Positions 34,482 to 41,922 of a stretch of DNA of 64,000 nt are shown one piece after another; position 1 is the stretch's first letter; each line of letters starts with the position of its first letter. The position numbers and the translations under genes are program-made. The stretch is from Pseudomonas protegens (lineage in GTDB: Bacteria > Pseudomonadota > Gammaproteobacteria > Pseudomonadales > Pseudomonadaceae): contig NZ_CP031396.1 of the NCBI RefSeq assembly GCF_003363755.1, positions 5,612,501 to 5,676,500 on the forward strand, given 5' to 3'. Below the pieces are notes generated by a model, which saw nothing but the letters and a program-made list of their open reading frames with translations, was not told where the DNA came from and ran no database searches.

Positions 34482-35525
34482 ATGTCGCAAACATTGACCC
34501 TCAACCAGCGTGTGGTGCTGGTCTCTCGTCCCCAGGGTGCACCGGTCCCTGAGAACTTCCGTCTGGAGCGGGTCGCCTTGCCGGAGCTGGCGGACGGCCA
34601 AGTCCTGCTGCAGACCCTCTACCTGTCCCTGGACCCCTACATGCGCGGCCGCATGAGTGACGCGCCGTCCTACGCCGCACCGGTGGAAATCAATGAAGTC
34701 ATGACCGGTGGCGCGGTGAGTCGGGTCGAGCGTTCGCTGAATCCGAGGTTCCAGGAAGGCGATCTGGTCGTGGGGGCCACTGGCTGGCAGAGCCACTGCA
34801 TCAGTGATGGTCGTAACCTGATTCCGGTGCCTTCCGGCCTGCCCAGCCCCTCCATGGCCTTGGGCGTGCTGGGTATGCCAGGTATGACTGCCTACATGGG
34901 GCTGATGGACATCGGTCAGCCCAAGGCCGGGGAAACCCTGGTGGTGGCTGCGGCGTCCGGCGCTGTGGGCTCGGTGGTAGGGCAGGTGGCCAAACTCAAG
35001 GGGCTGCGGGTGGTGGGTGTGGCCGGTGGCGCGGACAAGTGCCGCTACGTGGTCGAGGAACTGGGTTTCGACGCCTGCATCGATCACAAGAGCGTCGATT
35101 TTGCCGCTGAGCTGGCCCAGGCCTGCTGCAAGGGCGTGGACATCTATTTCGAGAACGTCGGTGGCAAGGTGTTCGATGCCGTGCTGCCCTTGCTCAATCC
35201 CAAGGCGCGCATTCCCCTGTGCGGGTTGATCGCCCAGTACAATGCTCAGGAACTGCCGCCAGGCCCGGACCGTCTGCCGCTGTTGCAGCGCGCCTTGTTG
35301 ACCAAGCGGGTGCGGATCCAGGGCTTTATCGTCTTCGACGACTATGGTGACCGGCATCCAGAATTCATCAAGGCCATGGCGCCCTGGGTGCGCGAAGGCA
35401 AGGTCAAGTTCAAGGAAGATGTGGTCGAAGGCCTGGAGCAGGCGCCTGAAGCCTTCATCGGCCTGCTGGAGGGGCGCAACTTCGGCAAGCTGGTGGTCAA
35501 GGTTGCCGCACACGCGAGTATTTGA
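34482..35525 (+). CDS. NADP-dependent medium-chain oxidoreductase (CurA/YncB-like)
   Basis: A 347-residue zinc-independent MDR-family reductase. It has the N-terminal LSLDPYMRGRMSD typical of alkenal/one reductases, the hinge MPGMTAYMGLMDIGQPKAGETLVVAAASGAVGSVVGQ with the nucleotide-binding AASGAVGS, and a Tyr/Lys region (ENVGGKVFDAVLPLL). Members reduce alpha,beta-unsaturated aldehydes and ketones with NADPH; the exact substrate is unknown. ATG 34482 has AGGAG 9 bases upstream. It lies between the ybaB terminator and recR, an insertion in the usual dnaX-ybaB-recR order. Confidence 0.9.
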   Translation: MSQTLTLNQRVVLVSRPQGAPVPENFRLERVALPELADGQVLLQTLYLSLDPYMRGRMSDAPSYAAPVEINEVMTGGAVSRVERSLNPRFQEGDLVVGATGWQSHCISDGRNLIPVPSGLPSPSMALGVLGMPGMTAYMGLMDIGQPKAGETLVVAAASGAVGSVVGQVAKLKGLRVVGVAGGADKCRYVVEELGFDACIDHKSVDFAAELAQACCKGVDIYFENVGGKVFDAVLPLLNPKARIPLCGLIAQYNAQELPPGPDRLPLLQRALLTKRVRIQGFIVFDDYGDRHPEFIKAMAPWVREGKVKFKEDVVEGLEQAPEAFIGLLEGRNFGKLVVKVAAHASI

Positions 35526-35582
35526 CGCTACCCTGAGGCGCGGGTATAAACCGCGTCTCGTCGTTTTGTCGGACCTTTGCCC

Positions 35583-36185
35583 ATGAGCTTCAGCCCCCTG
35601 ATTCGCCAACTGATCGATGCCCTGCGCACCTTGCCGGGCGTGGGTCAGAAAACCGCCCAGCGCATGGCCTTGCAGCTGCTTGAACGTGATCGCAGTGGTG
35701 GTTTGCGCCTGGCCCAGGCCTTGAGCCAGGCCATGGAAGGGGTGGGGCATTGCCGTCAATGCCGGACACTGACTGAAGACGAGCTGTGCCCGCAGTGTGC
35801 CGACCCGCGTCGCGACGACAGCTTGCTCTGCGTGGTGGAAGGACCGATGGATGTGTACGCGGTGGAACAGACCGGCTATCGCGGTCGATATTTCGTGCTC
35901 AAGGGGCACTTGTCACCGCTGGACGGTCTAGGGCCCGAAGCGATCGGTATTCCGCAGTTGCTGGCACGGATCGAGGAGCAAGGGAGCTTCAGCGAAGTGA
36001 TCCTGGCCACCAACCCGACCGTGGAAGGCGAGGCTACTGCGCACTACATCGCCCAACTGCTGACCAACAAAGGCCTGATCACTTCGCGTATCGCCCACGG
36101 CGTGCCTCTGGGGGGCGAGCTGGAGCTGGTGGACGGCGGCACCCTGGCCCATTCCTTCGCCGGTCGCAAACCCATAGCGCTTTAA
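35583..36185 (+). CDS. recR: Recombination protein RecR
   Basis: A 200-residue recombination mediator acting with RecF and RecO to load RecA at gaps. It has an N-terminal helix-hairpin-helix (DALRTLPGVGQKTAQRMALQ), a four-Cys zinc finger (Cys57, 60, 69, 72: CRQC ... CPQC), a Toprim domain (LCVVEGPMDVYAVEQT, about 81-96) and a Walker-like C terminus (GVPLGGELELVDGGTLAHSF). Length is standard. ATG 35583 matches the usual MSFSPLIRQL start; an in-frame ATG two codons earlier is less likely. Confidence 0.97.
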   Translation: MSFSPLIRQLIDALRTLPGVGQKTAQRMALQLLERDRSGGLRLAQALSQAMEGVGHCRQCRTLTEDELCPQCADPRRDDSLLCVVEGPMDVYAVEQTGYRGRYFVLKGHLSPLDGLGPEAIGIPQLLARIEEQGSFSEVILATNPTVEGEATAHYIAQLLTNKGLITSRIAHGVPLGGELELVDGGTLAHSFAGRKPIAL

Positions 36186-36189
36186 CGCG

Positions 36190-36222
36190 GTAGGAGCCGG
36201 CTTGCCGGCGAAAGACCCGCCA
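36190..36222. repeat. REP element after recR
   Basis: TAGGAGCCGGCTTGCCGGCG is a full REP palindrome directly after the recR stop. Confidence 0.65.
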
Positions 36223-36239
36223 CACATTTTCTTGAAAAC

Positions 36240-36253
36240 CAAGCAAGCGCTTG
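36240..36253. promoter_or_regulatory. Palindrome AAGCAAGCGCTTGG before acyl-CoA dehydrogenase
   Basis: CCAAGCAAGCGCTTGGTAAG contains CCAAGC-AA-GCGCTTGG. CAAGCGCTTG-type palindromes are common operators of TetR/PsrA/LiuR-type regulators of acyl-CoA degradation. The regulator is not in this window. Confidence 0.35.
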
Positions 36254-36287
36254 GTAAGTTCCCTCGACCCTTCAGAGGAGCTTGCCG

Positions 36288-37436
36288 ATGTCTGCCTGCC
36301 AGGAATACTTCGACCCCAGCCACCAGTTGGTCCGTGACAGCGTGCGACGTTTCGTCGAACGGGAAATTCTCCCCGAGATCGATCAGTGGGAGGAGGCTGA
36401 AAGCTTCCCCCGCGAGCTGTATCTCAAGGCCGGTGCGGCAGGGATTCTGGGGATCGGCTATCCCGAAGCCCTGGGGGGCAGTCACGAAGGTGACCTGTTC
36501 GCCAAGATCGCCGCCAGTGAAGAGCTGATGCGCAGCGGTTCCGGCGGCCTGGTGGCAGGGCTGGGTTCCCTGGATATCGGCCTGCCGCCCATCGTCAAAT
36601 GGGCTCGACCCGAAGTGCGGGACCGAGTGGCACCCCAAGTGCTGTGCGGCGAGAAAATTTGCGCTCTGGCGGTGACGGAGCCCAGCGGCGGCTCTGACGT
36701 GGCCAACCTGCAAACTCGCGCCGTGCGTGATGGCGATCATTATCGGGTCAGTGGCAGCAAGACCTTTATCACCAGCGGCGTACGCGCCGATTTCTACACC
36801 GTTGCGGTGCGTACCGGTGAGCCCGGTTACGGCGGCATCAGCTTGCTGCTGATCGAAAAGGGCACGCCGGGCTTCACCGTGGGGCGACAGCTGAAAAAGA
36901 TGGGCTGGTGGGCCTCGGACACTGCCGAACTGTTCTTTGACGATTGCCGGATACCGGTGGGCAACCTGATCGGTGCCGAGAACATGGGCTTTGCCTGCAT
37001 CATGGGCAATTTCCAGAGCGAACGCCTGGCCCTGGCGCTGATGGCCAACATGACGGCGCAGATGGCTCTGGAGGAAAGCCTGAAGTGGGCCCGCGAGCGC
37101 GAGGCGTTCGGCAAGCCCATCGGCAAGTTCCAGGTGCTCAAGCATCGTCTGGCGGAGATGGCTACGGCTCTGGAAGTCTCGCGGGAGTTCACCTATCGCC
37201 AGGCGGCGAAGATGGCCGCCGGCAAGAGTGTGATCAAGGAAATCTCCATGGCCAAGAACGTTGCCACCGATACCGCCGACCGTATTACCCATGATGCGGT
37301 GCAGATACTCGGTGGCATGGGCTACATGCGCGAGAGCCTGGTGGAGCGCCTGTATCGCGACAACCGTATTCTCTCGATCGGCGGCGGCACTCGCGAGGTG
37401 ATGAACGAAATCATCAGCAAGCAGATGGGCCTGTAG
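36288..37436 (+). CDS. Acyl-CoA dehydrogenase
   Basis: A 382-residue flavoenzyme that introduces a double bond into acyl-CoA thioesters. Family signatures are visible: CALAVTEPSGGSDVANLQTRA (first signature), the FAD/substrate stretch FITSGVRADFYTVAVRT, SERLALALMANMTAQMALEES, and the second signature TADRITHDAVQILGGMGYMRESLVERLYRDNRILSIGGGTREVM, which ends near the catalytic region. GGAG precedes ATG 36288 by about 9 bases. The chain-length class cannot be fixed from sequence. There is no beta-oxidation partner nearby. AAGCAAGCGCTTGG (36240-36253), a TetR/FadR-like palindrome, lies about 35 bases upstream. Confidence 0.92.
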   Translation: MSACQEYFDPSHQLVRDSVRRFVEREILPEIDQWEEAESFPRELYLKAGAAGILGIGYPEALGGSHEGDLFAKIAASEELMRSGSGGLVAGLGSLDIGLPPIVKWARPEVRDRVAPQVLCGEKICALAVTEPSGGSDVANLQTRAVRDGDHYRVSGSKTFITSGVRADFYTVAVRTGEPGYGGISLLLIEKGTPGFTVGRQLKKMGWWASDTAELFFDDCRIPVGNLIGAENMGFACIMGNFQSERLALALMANMTAQMALEESLKWAREREAFGKPIGKFQVLKHRLAEMATALEVSREFTYRQAAKMAAGKSVIKEISMAKNVATDTADRITHDAVQILGGMGYMRESLVERLYRDNRILSIGGGTREVMNEIISKQMGL

Positions 37437-37469
37437 AAACCTGCTTGCTGGTGAATACGCGGGTAGATC

Positions 37470-38018
37470 CTAGCGCTCAGTCAGCGAGAACTGCGTCAGG
37501 CAGAAGGTTGGGATGCCCATGTCTTCCAGTTTCTGCGAGCCGCCCAGCTCCGGCAGGTCGATGATGGCGGCGGCCTCGTAGATCTTCGCCCCCATGCGCC
37601 GTACCAGATTGGCCGCGGCGATCAGGGTGCCGCCGGTGGCGATCAGGTCATCGAACATCAGTACCGAATCGCCTTCGCACAGACTGTCGGCGTGGACTTC
37701 GAGAAAGGCTTCGCCGTATTCGGTCTGATAGCCCTCGGCGAGCACGTCCGCAGGCAGCTTGCCCTGTTTGCGAAACAGGATCAGCGGCTTATTCAGTTGG
37801 TAGGCAATGATCGAGCCGATCAGGAAGCCCCGGGCATCCATGGCACCGATGTGGCTGAAGTCTTCTTCGACATAACGCTGGGCGAAACTGTCGGCCACCA
37901 GGCGCAAGGCCCGGGGAGACTGGAACAGAGGGGTAATGTCGCGGAAGATCACGCCCGGTTTCGGGAAGTCGATGACAGGGCGGATCAGGGATTTGATGTC
38001 GAAGGAATCGAAGGCCAT
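37470..38018 (-). CDS. apt: Adenine phosphoribosyltransferase
   Basis: A 182-residue purine salvage enzyme that makes AMP from adenine and PRPP. The PRPP-binding motif VLMFDDLIATGGTLIAAA is near residue 118, the N-terminal DFPKPGVIFRDITPLF and MDARGFLIGSIIAYQL are family-typical. Length is standard. It is convergent with the acyl-CoA dehydrogenase gene and followed upstream by anr on the same strand (81 bases between anr's stop and apt's start), so the two may be read together. Confidence 0.97.
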   Translation of the reverse strand: MAFDSFDIKSLIRPVIDFPKPGVIFRDITPLFQSPRALRLVADSFAQRYVEEDFSHIGAMDARGFLIGSIIAYQLNKPLILFRKQGKLPADVLAEGYQTEYGEAFLEVHADSLCEGDSVLMFDDLIATGGTLIAAANLVRRMGAKIYEAAAIIDLPELGGSQKLEDMGIPTFCLTQFSLTER

Positions 38019-38099
38019 CTTCAGGTGTCCTGGCGGGCAAATAGGCCGCGCCAGTATACCCGCGACCGAGCGGCTTGGCTCAGTCGCAAGTGCTGTGGT

Positions 38100-38834
38100 T
38101 CAGCCGTCTACCGAGCCGCCGGCCAGTGCGCAGAGCTGGATCGGATCGAGGATGTGCACTTCCTTGCCTTCGGCGGCAATCAGTTCGTTCTGTTGGAAAC
38201 GGGTGAACACCCGGGATACGGTTTCCACCGCCAGGCCCAGGTAGTTGCCAATTTCGTTGCGCGACATGCTCAAGCGGAACTGGTTGGCCGAGAAGCCTCG
38301 TGCGCGGAAACGTGCGGAGAGGTTGACCAGGAAGGTAGCGATGCGCTCGTCTGCGGTCTTTTTCGACAGCAGCAGCATCATCTGCTGATCGTCACGGATT
38401 TCACGGCTCATGACCCGCATCAACTGACGGCGCAGTTGCGGCAGTTGCAGAGCCAGTTCGTCGAGGCGTTCGAAGGGAATCTCGCACACCGAGGTGGTTT
38501 CCAGGGCTTGTGCCGAAACCGGATGGCTTTCGGTATCCATGCCGGACAGCCCCACCAGCTCGCTGGGGAGGTGGAAACCGGTGATCTGTTCTTCGCCGCC
38601 GTCACTGAGGCTGAAGGTTTTCAGGGCACCTGAACGCACGGCATACACCGAGTCGAAGCCGTCACCCTGACGGAACAGGAATTCGCCTTTTTTCAATGGG
38701 CGGCCACGTTTGACGATTTCGTCCAGCGCGTCCATGTCTTCCAAATTCAAGGAAAGTGGCAGGCACAGAGGGGCCAGGCTGCAATCCTTGCAATGGGCCT
38801 GGTTATGAGCGCGCAGTTTAACTGGCTCGGACAT
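38100..38834 (-). CDS. anr: Anaerobic regulator Anr (FNR family)
   Basis: A 244-residue oxygen-sensing transcription activator. Cys15, Cys18 and Cys24 (HCKDCSLAPLC) plus Cys117 supply the [4Fe-4S] ligands. A cyclic-nucleotide-like fold spans about 30-150, and the recognition helix LAVETVSRVF contains Glu204, Ser207 and Arg208, the FNR-type readout of TTGAT half-sites. In Pseudomonas Anr drives cbb3 oxidase, hemN and other low-oxygen genes; a perfect Anr box lies before hemN here and partial ones before ccoG, ccoN1 and ccoN2. ATG 38834 gives the conserved MSEPVKLRAHNQ start. Confidence 0.97.
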   Translation of the reverse strand: MSEPVKLRAHNQAHCKDCSLAPLCLPLSLNLEDMDALDEIVKRGRPLKKGEFLFRQGDGFDSVYAVRSGALKTFSLSDGGEEQITGFHLPSELVGLSGMDTESHPVSAQALETTSVCEIPFERLDELALQLPQLRRQLMRVMSREIRDDQQMMLLLSKKTADERIATFLVNLSARFRARGFSANQFRLSMSRNEIGNYLGLAVETVSRVFTRFQQNELIAAEGKEVHILDPIQLCALAGGSVDG

Positions 38835-38956
38835 TCTAGAATCCTTGTGGGAAAACACACATAAGCCGTAAGGGTAACTCACGGGAGGAGGTTCCGGCCA
38901 GTCCGTGCCGTATTGATTGTTAGTCGTAAAGCATTCCTTTTATGAGTCGATAACCA

Positions 38957-38971
38957 GTTAACAAAGTTAAC
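38957..38971. promoter_or_regulatory. Doubled GTTAAC palindrome before the 38988 gene
   Basis: GTTAACAAAGTTAAC: two palindromic GTTAAC units 9 bases apart, directly upstream of the ribosome-binding site (GGAG at 38974) of the hypothetical gene, in an AT-rich stretch. It could be an operator; no regulator is evident. Confidence 0.3.
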
Positions 38972-38987
38972 TTGGAGAGCTGAAACT

Positions 38988-39467
38988 ATGTCCTCTGTTG
39001 GCGGTATTACTAATGGCAGCAACAACTTGCAGCTACTTTCAGAGACCTCGAAAGGCAGTGATGACGATGAACTAAGGAACTCTCCATTAGTTGCTGAATC
39101 GGTGATCGGAGAGGGCGTCAAAGTGTCGCTGTCGGGCGTTGGATTGCAGAAATCCTCCAGTGCTGCGGGCGATGACCGTGACATCGAGGAAAGCGGCCTG
39201 CCCGAAAATATTCAACAACTCCTCAAAATGATCAGAAAATTGCAACAACAGATTGCCGAAAAGCTTGCCCGGCTTCAGGCAGTCATGGCCGACAAACACC
39301 TGAGCCCTGAAGAGGCCAAGGCGAAGGTTGCCAGCTTGCAGTCTGCCCTGGCGAGCCTGAACAGCGGTTTGCTGACCGCCAATGCCTCCCTGGCCAAGGC
39401 GATGAAAGAGGCAGGTCTGAGCCCCGAGCAGGTGATGAAGGCCGCTTCCCTGATCATGAAGTCCTAG
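38988..39467 (+). CDS. Hypothetical coiled-coil protein
   Basis: A 159-residue protein I do not recognise. It has no signal peptide or membrane segment. Residues 1-70 are Ser/Gly/Asp-rich and probably disordered (NGSNNLQLLSETSKGSDDDE); residues 72-110 form a strong heptad-like helix (NIQQLLKMIRKLQQQIAEKL); the C-terminal part (SPEEAKAKVASLQSALASLN, SPEQVMKAASLIMKS) is helical. The first 120 bases are more AT-rich than neighbouring genes. This order (disordered start, helical end) resembles secreted or surface-bound small proteins, but that is speculation. It lies between divergent anr and convergent hemN; its stop codon shares the tetranucleotide CTAG with the hemN stop. Confidence 0.75.
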   Translation: MSSVGGITNGSNNLQLLSETSKGSDDDELRNSPLVAESVIGEGVKVSLSGVGLQKSSSAAGDDRDIEESGLPENIQQLLKMIRKLQQQIAEKLARLQAVMADKHLSPEEAKAKVASLQSALASLNSGLLTANASLAKAMKEAGLSPEQVMKAASLIMKS

Positions 39468-40846
39468 ATCACCCGGGAAAAACGCTGGCGATTCTGTTGG
39501 CCCAGGTATGCATCGAAGATCATGCACACCGAGCGCACCAACAGGCGTCCTGCTGGAAGTACGATAATCGCCTCGGCGCTGAGTTGAATCAGGCCATCGT
39601 CGGCCATCTCCTGCAGATCCGGCCATAGTTCGTTGAAGTAGCCACGAAAGTCGATATTGAATGCTTTTTCTATATCTTCGAACTTAAGACTAAAGTTGCA
39701 GATCAGTTGTTGAATAACTTCACGGCGCAGACGGTCGTCGGTGTTGCATACCAAGCCACGACTAGTGGCCAGTTGTGCACCCGCCAAAGCATTTTGATAC
39801 TGGGTCAAGTCACTGCTGTTCTGGCAGTAGAGATCCCCGATCTGACTGATGGCCGATACTCCCAGCCCAATCAAGTCGCAATGACCATGTGTGGTGTAAC
39901 CCTGGAAGTTGCGTTGCAGGGTCGACTCCTCCTGGGCGATTGCCAACTCGTCATCGGGCAGGGCGAAATGGTCCATGCCGATGTAGCGATAACCAGCTGC
40001 AGTCAATTGCTCGATGGTGCGTTGCAGCATTTCCAGTTTCTCTGCCGGAGCCGGCAGCTCATTGCCATTGATCCGCCGTTGCGGCATGAAGCGCTCGGGC
40101 AGATGGGCATAGTTGAAGACTGAGAGGCGATCCGGTTGCAGGCTGATCACTTCTTCCACGGTGCGGGCGAAGTGCTCTGGTGTCTGCTTGGGCAGGCCGT
40201 AGATCAGGTCGATGTTGATGGAGCGAAATTGCAGGGTGCGGGCCGCTTCGATCACGGCCCGGGTTTCCTCCAGGCTCTGCAGGCGATTGACCGCCCGTTG
40301 TACCGCCGGGTCCAGATCCTGCAGGCCAATGCTGACCCGATTGAAGCCCAGCTCCCGGAGCAGGCCCATGGTGGACCAGTCGGCTTCCCGGGGGTCGATC
40401 TCGATACCGTAATCCCCGGAATCATCGTCCAGCAGGTTGAAGTGCTTGCGCAGCAGCGCCATCAGTTGGCGCAGCTCATCGTGATTGAGAAAGGTCGGGG
40501 TGCCGCCGCCGAAGTGCAACTGCTCGACCCGCTGGTTGGGCGCCAGGTGGCAGGCTATCAGTTGCATCTCCTGTTCCAGGCGTTGCAGGTAGGGCAGGGC
40601 GCGGCTGCGATCCTTGGTGATGACCTTGTTGCAGGCGCAGTAGTAGCAGATGTTGGCGCAGAACGGGATGTGTACGTACAACGACAACGGGCGCTGGGCC
40701 TTGCGGCTGTCGCGCAGGGCGTGCAGCAGATCGAAGGCGCCGACCTGGCTGTTGAATTGCACCGCGGTCGGGTATGAGGTGTAGCGTGGTCCCGCCAGGT
40801 CATAGCGGCGGATCAGATCTGTGTCCCAACGAATGGCGTCGAGCAT
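39464..40846 (-). CDS. hemN: Oxygen-independent coproporphyrinogen III oxidase
   Basis: A 460-residue radical-SAM enzyme that makes protoporphyrinogen IX without oxygen, feeding heme to the cbb3 oxidases. The [4Fe-4S] motif is Cys63-x3-Cys67-x2-Cys70-x-Cys72 (HIPFCANICYYCACNK). The SAM-binding HFGGGTPTFL, the substrate-site ISIGLQDLDPAVQRAVNR-like stretch (here VSIGLQDLDPAVQ) and the Gly-rich YGLPKQTPE are present. A perfect Anr box TTGATTTGTATCAA lies 65 bases upstream of the start, predicting low-oxygen induction. It is convergent with the hypothetical gene at 38988. Confidence 0.97.
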   Translation of the reverse strand: MLDAIRWDTDLIRRYDLAGPRYTSYPTAVQFNSQVGAFDLLHALRDSRKAQRPLSLYVHIPFCANICYYCACNKVITKDRSRALPYLQRLEQEMQLIACHLAPNQRVEQLHFGGGTPTFLNHDELRQLMALLRKHFNLLDDDSGDYGIEIDPREADWSTMGLLRELGFNRVSIGLQDLDPAVQRAVNRLQSLEETRAVIEAARTLQFRSINIDLIYGLPKQTPEHFARTVEEVISLQPDRLSVFNYAHLPERFMPQRRINGNELPAPAEKLEMLQRTIEQLTAAGYRYIGMDHFALPDDELAIAQEESTLQRNFQGYTTHGHCDLIGLGVSAISQIGDLYCQNSSDLTQYQNALAGAQLATSRGLVCNTDDRLRREVIQQLICNFSLKFEDIEKAFNIDFRGYFNELWPDLQEMADDGLIQLSAEAIIVLPAGRLLVRSVCMIFDAYLGQQNRQRFSRVI

Positions 40847-40910
40847 GCGGGAATTCCCCCGGATAGGCTGGCAGTGTTCGCGAGTCTAGGGGGTTAGGGC
40901 TGCGGCCATC

Positions 40911-40924
40911 TTGATTTGTATCAA
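40911..40924. promoter_or_regulatory. Anr (FNR-type) box upstream of hemN
   Basis: TTGATTTGTATCAA matches the consensus TTGAT-N4-ATCAA exactly and is centred about 70 bases before the hemN start codon. It also lies 70 bases after the SafE gene's stop, so it serves hemN. Confidence 0.85.
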
Positions 40925-40994
40925 GGGTGTTCGGGAGCCGCTGAGGTAGCGCCGACGGGGCGTGCAAGCCCTGTAGTCGGGCACTTTCCTGGGA

Positions 40995-41678
40995 TCAGTG
41001 GCCCATCAGCCAGTGCTGGTGAGGACCAGGCAGGGTCCAGATGCCGAACAGCATGACCAGCAGCCCTCCGGCCATGCGCACGCTGCGACGGCGCAGCAGG
41101 GCGGTGACCCGTTCTGCCGCGAGGCCCGTGGCCAATAGCACAGGCCAGGTGCCGAGGCCGAACGCCAGCATTAGCAGAGCGCTGTCCAGAGCGTTGCCCT
41201 GGCTCGCCGACCACAGCAGGGTGCTGTACACCAAGCCGCAAGGCAGCCAGCCCCAGAGCGCACCCAGGAGCAGTGCACGAGGCAGGCTGGAAACTGGCAG
41301 CAGGCGGTTGGCGACAGGCTGGATATGCCGCCACAGGCCCCGTCCAAGGCCTTCGATGCGGGTCAGGCCGCTCCACCAGCCGGCCAGGTACAGGCCCATG
41401 GCGATCAACAGCAAGCCAGCCAGTACCCGCATGAACAGCGCCACCGGGCTGCTGGCCACGGCCCAGCCAGCCAGGCCCAGCAGCAGGCCGGCCAGGGCAT
41501 AACTGAGGATGCGCCCCAGGTTGTAGGCCAGTAGCAGGCGGAAACGCCGGCTGCGTTGCTCCTGGGGAATGGCCAGGGTCAGAGCGCCCATCAGGCCGCC
41601 ACACATACCCAGGCAATGCCCTCCACCCAGCAAGCCAAGGATCACCGCCGAAACCAATAGGGGAGCCAGCTCAAGCAT
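40995..41678 (-). CDS. SafE/TauE-type sulfite exporter family membrane protein
   Basis: A 227-residue inner-membrane protein with six hydrophobic segments. Two similar halves carry GHCLGMCGGLMGALTL (residues 19-34) and GWLPCGLVYSTLLWSAS (near 140), the DsbD/CcdA- and UreH-like pattern with Cys in membrane segments. It is regularly found with cbb3 maturation genes in Pseudomonas and is probably involved in metal (copper) or thiol handling for CcoN assembly; this is inferred from position. Its start overlaps ccoS by 8 bases, so it is in the ccoGHIS operon. Confidence 0.85.
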   Translation of the reverse strand: MLELAPLLVSAVILGLLGGGHCLGMCGGLMGALTLAIPQEQRSRRFRLLLAYNLGRILSYALAGLLLGLAGWAVASSPVALFMRVLAGLLLIAMGLYLAGWWSGLTRIEGLGRGLWRHIQPVANRLLPVSSLPRALLLGALWGWLPCGLVYSTLLWSASQGNALDSALLMLAFGLGTWPVLLATGLAAERVTALLRRRSVRMAGGLLVMLFGIWTLPGPHQHWLMGH

Positions 41679-41901
41679 GAGGTGGTTCCGCTTTCTTGAC
41701 CGGCTCGGCGTCGTTGCCTGGCTGGCCCTTGGCTTCGTCCACCGCTGCGGTGTGGCTAGGGTCTTGATCGTCGAACAGGATGCTGTGGGCCGGGCCGTCG
41801 AGGTCGTCGTACTGACCGCTGTCGACGGCCCAGAAGAAGATATAGATGGCGATGGCCACGATCAGCAGGGCAGCCGGAATCATCACATATAGAGCTGGCA
41901 T
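41671..41901 (-). CDS. ccoS: cbb3-type oxidase assembly protein CcoS
   Basis: A 76-residue protein with one N-terminal membrane segment (VMIPAALLIVAIAIYIFFWAV) followed by DSGQYDDLDGPAHSILFDDQ, the signature of CcoS/FixS, with an unusually long acidic tail. It is needed for cofactor insertion into cbb3 oxidase. It lies 21 bases after ccoI and overlaps the SafE-type gene by 8 bases. Confidence 0.95.
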   Translation of the reverse strand: MPALYVMIPAALLIVAIAIYIFFWAVDSGQYDDLDGPAHSILFDDQDPSHTAAVDEAKGQPGNDAEPVKKAEPPHA

Positions 41902-41922
41902 CTGGACTCCAGGCCCGGCGGC

